The translations under genes and the position numbers were made by a program. The notes under the pieces are model-generated. The model had not been told where the DNA came from. It saw only the letters and a list, made by a program, of their open reading frames with translations, and made no database searches. This document shows positions 18,369 to 27,075 of a stretch of DNA of 59,393 bases, in pieces; position 1 is the stretch's first letter; every line of letters starts with the position of its first letter. The DNA is taken from the NCBI GenBank assembly GCA_027488335.1, contig JAIYBU010000038.1:1-59393 (forward strand), given 5' to 3'. Source of the DNA: Cytophagaceae bacterium. GTDB taxonomy: Bacteria; Bacteroidota; Bacteroidia; Cytophagales; Spirosomataceae.

Positions 18369-19160
18369 TTAAAAACTTCTCAAATCATTGATATAAGCCA
18401 CGCCACCCAATGCACGCATTTGGCGAGCAATAGCGGCCGTACGGCGATTGACATAAGGTCCAGGGTTAGCCGCTGACCACTTAATTGGGCTTGGTAAAAC
18501 AGCCGCAATTCGTGCCGCTTGTTGGCGAGTAAGGTTTTTGGCCGATGTATTAAAATATCTTTTTGAAGCTTCTTCAACACCAAAAGTCATACTTCCCATT
18601 TCGGCTACATTGAGGTAAACTTCCAAGATTCGTTCTTTTCCCCAAATCAATTCTATTAAAACTGTAAAGTAAACTTCAAATATTTTTCTGATATAACTTC
18701 TTGATTGCCAAAGAAATACGTTTTTGGCTACTTGTTGTGAGAGTGTACTTGCACCACGAAGTTTTTTACCTTTAAGGTTTTTGCTGAAAGCATTGCTCAT
18801 GGCCTCAAAATCGAAACCGTTATGGTCAGGGAAAAGTTGGTCTTCGGCAGCGACTACGGCCAAAGGTGCTTCTTTCGACATATTGGCGTATGATACCCAA
18901 TCGTAGTATATTTCGCTATCTTGGCCATCGGCTATGGCTTCCATTTTGCGGGCAATCATGGTTGAGGTTACGGGTACTGGCACAAATTTGTATAGCACAA
19001 CCAGGCCAATCGAGATAGCTAAAAAATAGAGTGTTACTTTTATTGCCCAGTATTTTAGCCTGCTTTTCCAATTGCTTTTTTGCTTTTTTGGGGTTACTTC
19101 TGGGGCTTTCATGTTTTTGGTGCGAAATGTATTTTTTCCTCCTCGTGGGTCGTTTGCCAT
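18369..19160 (-). CDS. mtgA: Monofunctional biosynthetic peptidoglycan transglycosylase MtgA
   Basis: A 263-residue GT51 enzyme that polymerises lipid II into glycan strands at the outer face of the inner membrane. After a basic N-terminus, one transmembrane helix (about residues 35-58) anchors the protein, and the rest is the GT51 domain: AAEDQLFPDHNGFDFEAM carries the catalytic Glu, LRGASTLSQQVAKNVFLW and the segment IELIWGKERILEVYLN are the second and third conserved boxes. No transpeptidase domain follows, so it is the monofunctional form (usual length 230-270). It lies on the minus strand, convergent with tsaD. Confidence 0.95.
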   Translation of the reverse strand: MANDPRGGKNTFRTKNMKAPEVTPKKQKSNWKSRLKYWAIKVTLYFLAISIGLVVLYKFVPVPVTSTMIARKMEAIADGQDSEIYYDWVSYANMSKEAPLAVVAAEDQLFPDHNGFDFEAMSNAFSKNLKGKKLRGASTLSQQVAKNVFLWQSRSYIRKIFEVYFTVLIELIWGKERILEVYLNVAEMGSMTFGVEEASKRYFNTSAKNLTRQQAARIAAVLPSPIKWSAANPGPYVNRRTAAIARQMRALGGVAYINDLRSF

Positions 19161-19290
19161 AGCTTGGGTTAGTAAAATTTACTGCAAAAGTCGGAAAGAA
19201 TTTTGTTTCAAACAAACCATTTCCCTTGTGTGGTTCACTAATCTTTATCTTGACAAAAATCCCACGGATTAAATAAAAGCGTTTTGCAAA

Positions 19291-19335
19291 AAATAATCGG
19301 TTGATAGTTTTAATGCTATCACCCGATTATTTTTT
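19291..19335. terminator. Strong terminator hairpin after the sugar dehydrogenase gene
   Basis: AATAATCGG-TTGATAG pairs with CTATCAC-CCGATTATT around an 8-nt loop, with one mismatch or wobble. On the minus strand a T run follows, so it ends the 20621-19350 gene; a T run is also present on the plus strand. Confidence 0.88.
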
Positions 19336-19349
19336 GAAGTTATAAAAAG

Positions 19350-20621
19350 CTACTTTTTATAGGCAATTCGATAAATTGTTCCACCTAAATCATCGCTTAC
19401 GTATAAAGCTCCATCGGGGCCTTGAGCAAGTCCGCATGGGCGATGTTGTACTGGGCCTGTTGGTTTTACGAGGTCGATTCCTGCGAAATTATCGGCAAAA
19501 ATCTCCCATTTACCCGATGGTTTATTATTCACGAAAGGCACAAATGCTACCAAATAGCCTTTTTTCAATTCAGGAGATTGACCATGAAAAGCAATAAAAG
19601 CACCGTTGCGATATTTAGCAGGAAACATTTTTCCAGTATAAAAAAGTAGGTCGTTTGGCCCTAAGTGTGCAGGGAATGCCACAATCGGATTAATGGCTTT
19701 TTCGCCACCCGTTTTTTTGCCATCGCCACCGTATTCGGGAGCAACGATTTTCTTTTTCTGAAATTGGTCATAATAAATATATGGCCAACCTGCATCATCG
19801 CCTTGATGAAGTTCATAGAGTGTTTCGGCTGGTAACTCGGCACTTTGTTGAGGCGTGTAGTATTGTGGATAAAAATCATGGAATTGTCCACGACCGTGTA
19901 CGGTTGCAAAAAGCGAGTTTGTTTTTGTATTCCAAGCAGTTCCGACGGCATTTTTTAAGCCCGTAGCGTAGCGGACTCCGTCCGAAAATGTTTGATTCAT
20001 TTTTTCGGCATTGAATTTCCAAATTCCACCAGCAGAGTCCAGAATTGAGCAAGGCATAATTCCTTTTCCTGAGCCTTTTTCACGGCAAGGGTCGTTGTAA
20101 GAACCTACGGTTACGTAAATATTATTGGCATTATCAAGTACAAATGGTTTGGCGTTGTCACGGCCCTTATCGACCAATCCATCAACAATTTTTTCTGGAT
20201 TTTCGAGGTCAACGATTTCTTCGTTGGCATTTAGTTTATAACGCAAAACACCTGTGTTTGATGAAGCATACAAATACCCATTTTTGATGGTTATGCCCGT
20301 GCCTGGGTAATTTCCGAAATACTTGGTTTCGTCAATTACGCCATCTTTGTTGGTATCTCGCATGAGCAAAATGCCTTTGCCATCTTTTAATTTTGAAAGT
20401 TTGGCATAAATATCGCCATTTTTTGAAACCGTAATGTGGCGAGTTGCTCCTAAATCAGAGCCAAGAACGGTGGCCGAAAATCCAGCAGGAAGTTTGATTG
20501 CATCAGCAATGACTGGACTTTTCTTAACAGGGGGTTCGGTAAGGTTTCTAAAAGCAAACAAACCAGCTATTCCAGCAAGACTTGCCAGAATGTAGCTCGA
20601 ACGAACAAATAATTGTTTCAT
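19350..20621 (-). CDS. Exported PQQ-type sugar dehydrogenase (glucose/sorbosone dehydrogenase-like beta-propeller)
   Basis: A 423-residue periplasmic protein with an N-terminal hydrophobic export segment (about residues 8-24) and a six-bladed GSDH/sorbosone dehydrogenase propeller: LPAGFSATVLGSDLGATRHI, NGDIYAKL, DTNKDGVIDE, a GWPYIYYDQF segment and the closing QGPDGALYVSDDLGGTIYRI motif. Relatives oxidise aldoses or sorbosone with PQQ, though many Bacteroidota members bind no proven cofactor. No PQQ synthesis genes are in the window. It is monocistronic and ends at a strong hairpin. The substrate is unknown. Confidence 0.85.
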   Translation of the reverse strand: MKQLFVRSSYILASLAGIAGLFAFRNLTEPPVKKSPVIADAIKLPAGFSATVLGSDLGATRHITVSKNGDIYAKLSKLKDGKGILLMRDTNKDGVIDETKYFGNYPGTGITIKNGYLYASSNTGVLRYKLNANEEIVDLENPEKIVDGLVDKGRDNAKPFVLDNANNIYVTVGSYNDPCREKGSGKGIMPCSILDSAGGIWKFNAEKMNQTFSDGVRYATGLKNAVGTAWNTKTNSLFATVHGRGQFHDFYPQYYTPQQSAELPAETLYELHQGDDAGWPYIYYDQFQKKKIVAPEYGGDGKKTGGEKAINPIVAFPAHLGPNDLLFYTGKMFPAKYRNGAFIAFHGQSPELKKGYLVAFVPFVNNKPSGKWEIFADNFAGIDLVKPTGPVQHRPCGLAQGPDGALYVSDDLGGTIYRIAYKK

Positions 20622-20684
20622 GTAAAATGAAGGGTTAGAGAGGTTGAATTTTGCTCTAAAATTACGATAAATTTCTGTGTTTGC

Positions 20685-21584
20685 TTATTTTTTGCCAAAT
20701 ATTCGTTGAAAAGGTCTAACGTTCTGTCCCACAAAATCTTTCGGAAAATGCTCGTCGTCAGGCAGTCCGACTGGTAAGTTTTCGTCGTCAGATGGCCAAT
20801 AGTTTGTTTTAAAAATATAGTCCCAAATACTTAGTGTAATGCCATAATTGAACCCATTTGGATGCGTTTCGGGCATATATTTGGCGTGATGCCAAAGGTG
20901 CATTTGCGGGCCATTAAGCAAATATTTGAGCGGACCAAGCTTGATTTTCAAGTTAGCATGACCGAGCTGCCCCGTGATGAGGGTAAAAATATGAACGATG
21001 AAAAAGTCAGTCAAACCAACACCAACCATTGCCAACGGAATGTATTCGAGGCTGCGATAAATTACGTTTTCCATCCAATGATAGCGAAGTAGGGCGGCAA
21101 AACCCATTTCTTCGGTGCTGTGATGTACTTTATGAAATTCCCACATCCAACCAACATTATGTAAAAGGCGGTGAATGGTCCACTGCATAAAATCTCGCAT
21201 GACGAAAATAATAAGAATTTTCGACCAAAAAGGTAGGTGTTCAATATTGATTGCTACAATATTAGTTATACCAAATAGTCCAAGGAAATCATTAAAGGCC
21301 TGCACGGCTACCATCGAAAGTGCGTTGTAGGCGATGAGTGAAAAAAGGAAATAGTTCCACAACAAATAAAAAGCATCGAGCCAAAAATGTTCACGAATCA
21401 ATGGCTGATTTTTTCGCCACGGAAACATTATTTCGAGAACATAAATAGCCACCGATGCCCCAACTAACCAGTAAAAATAGTTGTGCCAGCTTGGGTTGAG
21501 CATTTCGTTGATGAAATAATTGAAATATCCCGAATATGCCCCCTGTATGATTTTTATATACTTTTCCATAAACATTTCAACCAT
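20685..21584 (-). CDS. Sterol desaturase / fatty acid hydroxylase family membrane protein
   Basis: A protein of about 299 residues with several membrane segments and the histidine clusters that hold the di-iron site: HRLLHNVGWMWEFHKVHH (about residues 140-157) and HLWHHAKYMPETHPNGFNYG (about 235-255), giving HxxxH, HxxHH and a third HxxHH. Family members hydroxylate or desaturate lipids, carotenoids or sphingoid bases. ATGs at 21584, 21575 and 21569 are all possible; a TTG at 21587 is less likely. Upstream lies a stretch of about 780 bp without an intact gene. The lipid substrate is not predictable. Confidence 0.9.
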   Translation of the reverse strand: MVEMFMEKYIKIIQGAYSGYFNYFINEMLNPSWHNYFYWLVGASVAIYVLEIMFPWRKNQPLIREHFWLDAFYLLWNYFLFSLIAYNALSMVAVQAFNDFLGLFGITNIVAINIEHLPFWSKILIIFVMRDFMQWTIHRLLHNVGWMWEFHKVHHSTEEMGFAALLRYHWMENVIYRSLEYIPLAMVGVGLTDFFIVHIFTLITGQLGHANLKIKLGPLKYLLNGPQMHLWHHAKYMPETHPNGFNYGITLSIWDYIFKTNYWPSDDENLPVGLPDDEHFPKDFVGQNVRPFQRIFGKK

Positions 21585-21684
21585 CAAAATGAGCTTTTAG
21601 TTTTAAAACTACTTATGAGATTAATCAGTTTTTTTAATATTATGGCCTATTTGATGCCCTTCTGTAAGATTCTAATGTTTGTAT

Positions 21685-21963
21685 ATGAGATGGCAAAGTT
21701 ACTGGAAAAGTAACCTCTATGGAAGCGAAAACTTAGCAAACTTTGCCGCCTATATTTCAGTAGCCGACAAAGCTTATGCTCGTTTTGGAGATGCGATTAG
21801 TGTTTCACTCGATGCTGGACTAACGTTTAGTACGCAATATACATTGTCTGAATCGTATAGTGTTTATGCGTCTGATAATAATAGTGTAATTATCGGTGGA
21901 AATTTTGATACTTCCCGTTTAAATAATTCCGGTTTTACATTTAGTCTTATAAACCACTGGTAA
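21685..21963 (+). CDS. Doubtful small ORF or fragment of an exported beta-rich protein
   Basis: From a TAA at 21673 the frame is open to a TAA at 21961-21963, with an ATG at 21685. The encoded ~92 residues (MRWQSYWKSNLYGSENL, then GDAISVSLDAGLTFSTQY and SGFTFSLINHW) are rich in Ser, Tyr and alternating hydrophobic residues, as in an outer-membrane or secreted beta protein, but without a signal peptide. It sits in a decaying region beside a broken WYL-type regulator, so it may be the tail of a lost gene. I do not recognise a family. Confidence 0.3.
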   Translation: MRWQSYWKSNLYGSENLANFAAYISVADKAYARFGDAISVSLDAGLTFSTQYTLSESYSVYASDNNSVIIGGNFDTSRLNNSGFTFSLINHW

Positions 21964-22079
21964 TGGTGGGTTACCTCTAAATTTACGTTGACCAACGCAA
22001 TATTTTTATAAATTCACTCAATGTCGATGTCATTTACTACTGTAACGATGGCGGAGTTTTTAAATACAATATCAACGCC

Positions 22080-22303
22080 GCCATGGGTAGTACTCGGTAA
22101 TCTTCTACTAATCAATAGTTATGTCCTTCTTCAGTGAAAATCCTAATCCCAGTATCTTCCAAAGCTCGAATATCTCGATAAATTGTACAAATACTCACCC
22201 CAAATTTTTTTGAAATTTAGGTGATGGTCAATATCCGTTTTGTCTGCAAAAGTGTAATGATTGCAGTCAATCGAGAAAGTCGTGAAGTTTCGTTATTGAG
22301 CAT
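22080..22303 (-). pseudogene. Truncated WYL/YafY-type HTH regulator gene
   Basis: From the ATG at 22303 the minus strand reads MLNNETSRLSRLTAIITLL, QTKRILTIT, a TAA stop, then ISKKFGVSICTIYRDIRAL, EDTGIRIFTEEGHNY, a TGA stop and LVEDYRVLP. This is the winged HTH start of the DeoR/YafY-like regulators that normally carry a WYL ligand domain and run to about 230-310 residues. Two nonsense codons interrupt the HTH and the WYL domain is missing altogether. The surrounding 21.6-22.36 kb contains no other recognisable gene. Confidence 0.8.
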
Positions 22304-22366
22304 GGTAGAAAAATGAAATTTTATTATCGTTTAGTTTTAACCAACGAGAAATTGAAAAAAGATTAT

Positions 22367-23440
22367 TTATTCCCACGCTTTCCTCAAAAATCGCAACCAA
22401 TTTCCATGAAAAATCTTTTCTATATCTTGCTGTGAATAGCCTCTTTTTGCGAGTAAGCCTTGTAGTTTTTGCAAATCGGCAATTGTTTTGAGGTCGGTTG
22501 GAGTTTGTTCGGTGCCAAAACAACCATCTAAATCGCTACCGATGGCAATGTGGTTGGTATTGCCCGCAATTTGGCAAATATGGTCGTAGTTATCAATCAA
22601 TTTTTCGAGCGTAACCCCACGTTCTTGAGGAGTATCTTTGCCACGAGTCCAGTTGGGTACGAGCATCCAAGCATCAAGTACACCGCCGATTACTGCTCCA
22701 CGTTCAATCAAAATCTTTATTTGCTCATCGGTTAGTTGGCGTTGATAGTCAACCAAAGAGCGACAGTTGTGGTGGCTTGCCCACACATTGCCCTTGAATA
22801 AGTCGAGTGCTTCCGTAAAACCTTCGTCAGTAAGGTGCGTTACGTCGAGAATCATATTCAAGTTATCCATTTCTTTCACCAGTTCTCGACCCATTTTGGT
22901 CAGTCCACCCGACAACGTCGTGCCTGGGGCGTAGCGTCCTGGGCCGTAATGTGCAGGGCCACACGCACGCAAGCCATAGGCATAGGCTTTTTCTAAATAA
23001 GACAAATTGATGAGTGAATCTGCTCCTTCGAGGCTCAAAATATAGCCAACGGGTTTAGTTTCGTTCGAGATACTTTCGTCTTGCCAAAGCTTTAGGTGCG
23101 TTTCCAATGTAGCAAGATTTGTAATTTGTATCATTTCGCCTAAATCTTCCACAGCTTTATACCAAGCGAGTTGTGCTTGCGTAATTCCCCACGCAATTTC
23201 GGGCGAATTATAGCCAGCAATTACGCTATCGGGAGCAACATAGCGAGCCAGTTGTGTTGCCACAATCAGCCCAATATTTCCTTTGCGGAGTTCAGGCAGC
23301 GAAGCAACACCGTTGCCTCGGTCGGGTTTATCAGTCAGACCTTTTTCTCGGTCACGAATTTCAAAAACAGATTTTCGGTAGTCACGGTTCCACTCGATGG
23401 CGTTCATTGCCATATCGAGGTGTGCATCAATAATAAACAT
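22367..23440 (-). CDS. Membrane dipeptidase family protein (peptidase M19)
   Basis: A 357-residue TIM-barrel zinc dipeptidase. The metal ligands of the renal dipeptidase family are visible: DAHLD near the N-terminus (His and Asp), the bridging Glu in LSLEGAD, His in LDVTHLTD, His in ASHHNCRS and the Asp in IGSDLDG. There is no signal peptide, so the enzyme should be cytoplasmic and act on dipeptides or related amides, including D-amino acid dipeptides in some members. Its length is standard. It is monocistronic, flanked on both sides by gene remnants. Confidence 0.92.
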   Translation of the reverse strand: MFIIDAHLDMAMNAIEWNRDYRKSVFEIRDREKGLTDKPDRGNGVASLPELRKGNIGLIVATQLARYVAPDSVIAGYNSPEIAWGITQAQLAWYKAVEDLGEMIQITNLATLETHLKLWQDESISNETKPVGYILSLEGADSLINLSYLEKAYAYGLRACGPAHYGPGRYAPGTTLSGGLTKMGRELVKEMDNLNMILDVTHLTDEGFTEALDLFKGNVWASHHNCRSLVDYQRQLTDEQIKILIERGAVIGGVLDAWMLVPNWTRGKDTPQERGVTLEKLIDNYDHICQIAGNTNHIAIGSDLDGCFGTEQTPTDLKTIADLQKLQGLLAKRGYSQQDIEKIFHGNWLRFLRKAWE

Positions 23441-23715
23441 AGTTTTGTAGTTGAATAGAAAGTCCGAAATTAGAGAAAAATAGTAGCCATCGCAAAAAAG
23501 ATTTTGATAACGAAAACTATTTAATCAATCATTAACGAGATGAATTTGCTCAAAAGTGTCTATTTTTACATACATTCTATAAAGGATGTGTTTATACTTA
23601 AACAAAACTGGTTTACGAAAATTTAGTTATTTAATTGTCTTATTATCAGGGATTTGTGCCTTTGAGTCTTTGCAACTCTGTGCCTATTGAGCATAGCTAA
23701 ATTACTTGCTCACTG

Positions 23716-23844
23716 ATGAGGTATTTTGCTGTCATACTACTTATTGTTTGTATTACTTGCTATACATAAAGCCACAATCCCAAACGAGAATTTCGTGGAG
23801 CTTGGATGGCTACCACCAATAACGATTATACCATCAAGTAGTGA
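23716..23844 (+). pseudogene. Remnant of a GHL10-type (family 10-like) glycoside hydrolase N-terminus
   Basis: The frame from the ATG at 23716 reads MRYFAVILLIVCITCYT (signal peptide-like), a TAA stop at 23767, then SHNPKREFRGAWMATTNND and YTIK followed by TAG and TGA. The PKREFRGAW-x-AT segment is the typical start of GHL10/DUF187 glycosyl hydrolase-like proteins (PKREFRxxWxATVxNIDW), which are normally 400-500 residues. Only about 40 residues are left, with an in-frame stop. The identification is by recalled motif. Confidence 0.6.
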
Positions 23845-24004
23845 GTCTGTTGTAACAATAATAGTGACCAAAGAAAAAGAGATTTATACGCAAGCTGAAT
23901 TAGGCCAAAATGCTTCTAATCGGTTTGCTGATTTTACGATAAATTATTATAAACTCGAAAGAGCAAGCCCTGTTTTGCTCAACATTTTTGATATAATAGT
24001 ATAG
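23845..24004 (+). pseudogene. Protein-like fragment of unknown origin next to the GHL10 remnant
   Basis: In a frame different from the GHL10 remnant, 23845-24001 encodes residues ending TKEKEIYTQAELGQNASNRF, ADFTINYYKLERASPVLL and NIFDIIV, then TAG (24002-24004). The composition looks like the end of a real protein, yet there is no credible start: only a TTG at 23726 precedes it and the frame overlaps the remnant upstream. I do not recognise it. Together the two pieces suggest a deletion that joined two broken genes. The rest of the 23441-24234 gap shows nothing clear. Confidence 0.35.
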
Positions 24005-24234
24005 TGACGATTTTCTTAACCTAACGTTTTGAAACAGGCGTATACTTCTATACGTCAGAAACCTAAGGTGAAATTTCGGTAAAACGAATGATTGTGATTT
24101 GTTGATACTTTCTTTAGAATATTATTTTGAAAAAAAAATATGTATTTTTCAAATATTTATTCCAAAAATACGTTTTTGGGTAAATACCATTCTTCCCCTC
24201 ATTAAAGAACAACTTTTAAACAAAACATTCAATC

Positions 24235-24693
24235 ATGAAAAAATCAATTAAATTAATTATTGCTGTATGTGCTATCGGAGCATTTACATTATCAAGTTGC
24301 TCACGTAGCGAAAAGAAAGAAGCTGCCAACGACCTCCAGAATGCACAAGAAAAAGTAGAGGAGGCCGCCGATAATACAGCGACCGCAGTGAAAGATGCTG
24401 CCAACGAAACCGCTGATGATATTGAGGCCTCTCGTAAAGAATTGAAGGCTAAAATCGAAGAACGTCGTAATCAAATAAATAAGGAGTTAGACGAGTTGGA
24501 TAGCAAAATCAAGAAAGCATCCAGTAAAGAAAAAGCTAAGCTGGAAGTTCGTCGTGATAAATTGAAATCTAACCTCAATCAACTGGATAATGACATGGCC
24601 GAAATCGGTAAAGATATCAAGCGTGATTGGAAACAGTTTAAGCGTGACCTCAACGATAAGATTGATAACATGCAAGAAAAAATTGAAAAGTAA
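24235..24693 (+). CDS. Small coiled-coil lipoprotein
   Basis: A 152-residue lipoprotein: a basic start, a hydrophobic stretch and the lipobox TLSSC (Cys22) predict signal peptidase II processing. The mature part is almost entirely charged and helical (Lys, Glu, Asp, Ala), with an Ala-rich YtxH/apolipoprotein-like segment (AANDLQNAQEKVEEAADNTA) and a predicted coiled coil over about residues 60-150. Such proteins are probably envelope spacers or stress proteins, but no function is established. A terminator follows the stop after about 40 nt. Confidence 0.8.
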   Translation: MKKSIKLIIAVCAIGAFTLSSCSRSEKKEAANDLQNAQEKVEEAADNTATAVKDAANETADDIEASRKELKAKIEERRNQINKELDELDSKIKKASSKEKAKLEVRRDKLKSNLNQLDNDMAEIGKDIKRDWKQFKRDLNDKIDNMQEKIEK

Positions 24694-24732
24694 GTGGTTT
24701 TTTTATAAGTATATATAATAGGTAAAATTCAG

Positions 24733-24763
24733 AAAGAACTATGCGTTTGTGTAGTTCTTTTTT
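24733..24763 (+). terminator. Intrinsic terminator after the coiled-coil lipoprotein gene
   Basis: AAAGAACTA and TAGTTCTTT form a 9-bp stem with a 10-nt loop followed by a T run. It lies between convergent genes. Confidence 0.85.
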
Positions 24764-24784
24764 GTTATACTCATAATATATTGA

Positions 24785-25681
24785 TTATTTAAGTAAATCT
24801 TGCAAAGCTAATTCAATAGTTGGAAATGTAAACTTAAAACCACTTTCTAAAAGCTTTTTAGGGTAAACATTTCTGCTTTTAAGTAATAATTCAGTTTCTG
24901 TTCTGATAAAAATAGCCACCAGTTCTAAAAGAAAAACTGGTGATGGAATACCAAATGGAATATGCGTTTGAGTTCTTAATTGCTGCATAAAATTACTGTT
25001 TTTGATAAGATTGGGGGCGGTAATATTTATTACTCCAGTTATATCCTCATTATTGATAATATATTCTATAGCTCTACAAAAGTCTTCGATATGAATCCAA
25101 CTCATCATTTGATTACCTCGACCTTGTTTTCCGCCCAAACCTAATTTTGTAATTGTTTTTAACTTCCGAAAAGCTCCGTCGTCATTACCCAAAACAATCG
25201 AAGTTCGTAAGGCCAATTTTCTGATATTTGGGTTTGTTTTTTCAAAGAAAGTCGCTTCCCAAGATTTGCAGATATTCATCGAAAAATCATCACCTATAAT
25301 ACCGTTTTCTTCATCCATTAATTGCGTTTCGGCATGAACATATATCGTAGCACTGCTGGCATTTAGCCACGTTTTTGGTGGATTTTGACAATTATCAACC
25401 GCTTCTTGCAAAATTTTTGTGCTATTGATTCTTGAATTCAGAATCTCTTTTTTGTTGTTTTCGTTGTACCTACAATCAACCGATTTTCCTGTCATATTTA
25501 TCAAAACATCGGCATTATTTAGCTCATTTGCCCACTCTCCGATATTTCTTGCATCCCAGCGTACATCATTGTTTTTCTTAGGATTTCGGGTCAAAACAAT
25601 TACATCATTTTGTTTTTCGGTAAAGAAATTTTCGAGAGCATTGCCTAAAAAACCGCTTCCGCCTGCAATGATAATTTTCAT
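24785..25681 (-). CDS. TIGR01777 family NAD(P)-dependent epimerase (SDR)
   Basis: A 298-residue extended SDR protein. It opens with the nucleotide loop GGSGFLGNAL, contains INMTGKSVDCRYNENNKKE followed by ILNSRINSTKIL (the TIGR01777 signature) and the SSATIY and WIHIEDFCRAIEYI segments. The substrate of this family is unknown. It is the last gene of a minus-strand operon: the DCC-family gene ends 12 nt upstream, and a GbsR/MarR regulator comes before that. I recall the same trio in other Bacteroidota, suggesting one redox-linked function under its own repressor. Confidence 0.9.
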   Translation of the reverse strand: MKIIIAGGSGFLGNALENFFTEKQNDVIVLTRNPKKNNDVRWDARNIGEWANELNNADVLINMTGKSVDCRYNENNKKEILNSRINSTKILQEAVDNCQNPPKTWLNASSATIYVHAETQLMDEENGIIGDDFSMNICKSWEATFFEKTNPNIRKLALRTSIVLGNDDGAFRKLKTITKLGLGGKQGRGNQMMSWIHIEDFCRAIEYIINNEDITGVINITAPNLIKNSNFMQQLRTQTHIPFGIPSPVFLLELVAIFIRTETELLLKSRNVYPKKLLESGFKFTFPTIELALQDLLK

Positions 25682-25693
25682 TTCTTGGGGAGT

Positions 25694-26515
25694 TTAGTGA
25701 AAACGAAATTCAATAATAGCCAAAACCGCTAAGCGATATATAAGCCATGAAATAGAAGGAAGCCAGCCAAGCTTTAATATTTTGCACCTTCTGATATGTT
25801 CAAAAAACATCACACCTACAACTAAACCAAAGTAAGCTAAAGTTGAGAATGGTGATGAGCTGTTAATCCAAAGCATTGGTAGTAAAAGTAGCGTACCAAT
25901 CAGCGATACCGTCATCATGTTTCCGAGATAATCCAGTAGTTTTTCTTTCGACAGTTTGTATAAAACTACACTTTGCCAATAAATCTGACCCAGACAGACC
26001 ATCAATTCTCTTCCCAAATGATTATTCCAGCCCATAAGTTCGTTGATTGGTTTTGTAAAATGAAACAAAACCGTGGAAGAGAGCAAACCCACAAGCAGTA
26101 GGTATAAAAAACGATATGTAAGATTGAGGTCTGGCGTGCAGATTCTCTCATTGGGTTTCTGAAAACTCGGAGCCATTATTTTTCTATTAAACGAGATGAA
26201 GTTGTATAATTTTCTCAGGAGAAAATAAACTGGAAGGCTCTTTAGAAAAGGTTTTAAGAACGGAAAATTATGAGTGATGATATACACAAGCGAATCAAGT
26301 CCATAGTGTACTTCTTGGGTCTGCGTATTGTAAAAAGCAATTTCGTTGCGTGCTTTTGTCATATCAATCTGATGACTAATCGAACTATCAATCGTCTGAT
26401 ACGGACTGCATGACCCTTTCTCAAGCATACCAGTCTTTTCAAATGCACTGCCATAAAATTGGCACATCGGACAATCTCGGTCTATTATTAATTTATGATT
26501 ATTTAAAGTTCTCAT
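25694..26515 (-). CDS. DCC1-like thiol-disulfide oxidoreductase family membrane protein
   Basis: A 273-residue protein with an N-terminal DCC domain: a buried strand LIIDRDCPMCQFYG puts the CxxC pair at Cys15 and Cys18, the thioredoxin-like active site of the DCC family. The C-terminal half (about residues 130-270) has four hydrophobic membrane helices. This fusion of a DCC domain with a membrane part fits a membrane-linked thiol redox protein; its partner is unknown. It is the middle gene of the GbsR-DCC-epimerase operon, 36 nt after the regulator. Confidence 0.78.
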   Translation of the reverse strand: MRTLNNHKLIIDRDCPMCQFYGSAFEKTGMLEKGSCSPYQTIDSSISHQIDMTKARNEIAFYNTQTQEVHYGLDSLVYIITHNFPFLKPFLKSLPVYFLLRKLYNFISFNRKIMAPSFQKPNERICTPDLNLTYRFLYLLLVGLLSSTVLFHFTKPINELMGWNNHLGRELMVCLGQIYWQSVVLYKLSKEKLLDYLGNMMTVSLIGTLLLLPMLWINSSSPFSTLAYFGLVVGVMFFEHIRRCKILKLGWLPSISWLIYRLAVLAIIEFRFH

Positions 26516-26551
26516 AATTTCAATAATTTATGGAAGTTTGTAATAAAAAAA

Positions 26552-27058
26552 TTAACTAATCATTTTCAAAACGTTTTTAAGAAGAGCATTTTTTTCAACC
26601 TTTAGTAATAGTTCAGTCATCGTATCCATTTGTTCGATGAAGCTATGGAGCTCAGTAAGCGTATTTTTTATATGTAATTGTTCGCTGTCTTTGGCATCAT
26701 TGGTTGAGTTCAATAGCACTTTCACGGTCTGCTTGGCGGGCATAATCTCTCGTTTCTTTCTTTCGGTAATAATTCGAGTGGCAATTTGCCAAATATCATG
26801 CTCTGCTATGAAGTATTCCTTTCTATCGCCAGGCTTTGTTTGTTTATAAATAAGATTCCAGTTGACGAGCTCACGCAAAACCATGTTTACATTACCCCTC
26901 GAAAGCTGTAATTGCTGCATAATATCTTCCGTACTTAGCTCTGTCTTACTTAGTAACATAAGGGCATGTACCTGTGCCGTTGAGCGACTAATTCCCCACG
27001 AAGTTCCGAGAACTCCCCATGCTTGCACAAACTGTGTTTTTACTTCATCTGTTTTCAT
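26552..27058 (-). CDS. GbsR/MarR family transcriptional regulator
   Basis: A 168-residue winged HTH repressor of the GbsR branch. The N-terminal signature FVQAWGVLGTSWGISRSTAQ (about residues 9-28) is characteristic, followed by the HTH (MLLSKTELSTEDIMQQLQLS, then RGNVNMVLRELVNWNLI) and a C-terminal coiled coil for dimerisation. I chose the ATG at 27058; a TTG at 27064 would add two residues. It is the first gene of the operon with the DCC and TIGR01777 genes, and a perfect inverted repeat 18 nt upstream of its start is the likely binding site for autoregulation. Confidence 0.9.
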   Translation of the reverse strand: MKTDEVKTQFVQAWGVLGTSWGISRSTAQVHALMLLSKTELSTEDIMQQLQLSRGNVNMVLRELVNWNLIYKQTKPGDRKEYFIAEHDIWQIATRIITERKKREIMPAKQTVKVLLNSTNDAKDSEQLHIKNTLTELHSFIEQMDTMTELLLKVEKNALLKNVLKMIS

Positions 27059-27075
27059 GTACAAATATAAATCAA

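Noticed and set aside
23441-23715. Small genes in the spacer upstream of the GHL10 remnant
   Set aside because: Only short frames without starts, promoters or recognisable composition are present; I see nothing in this stretch.
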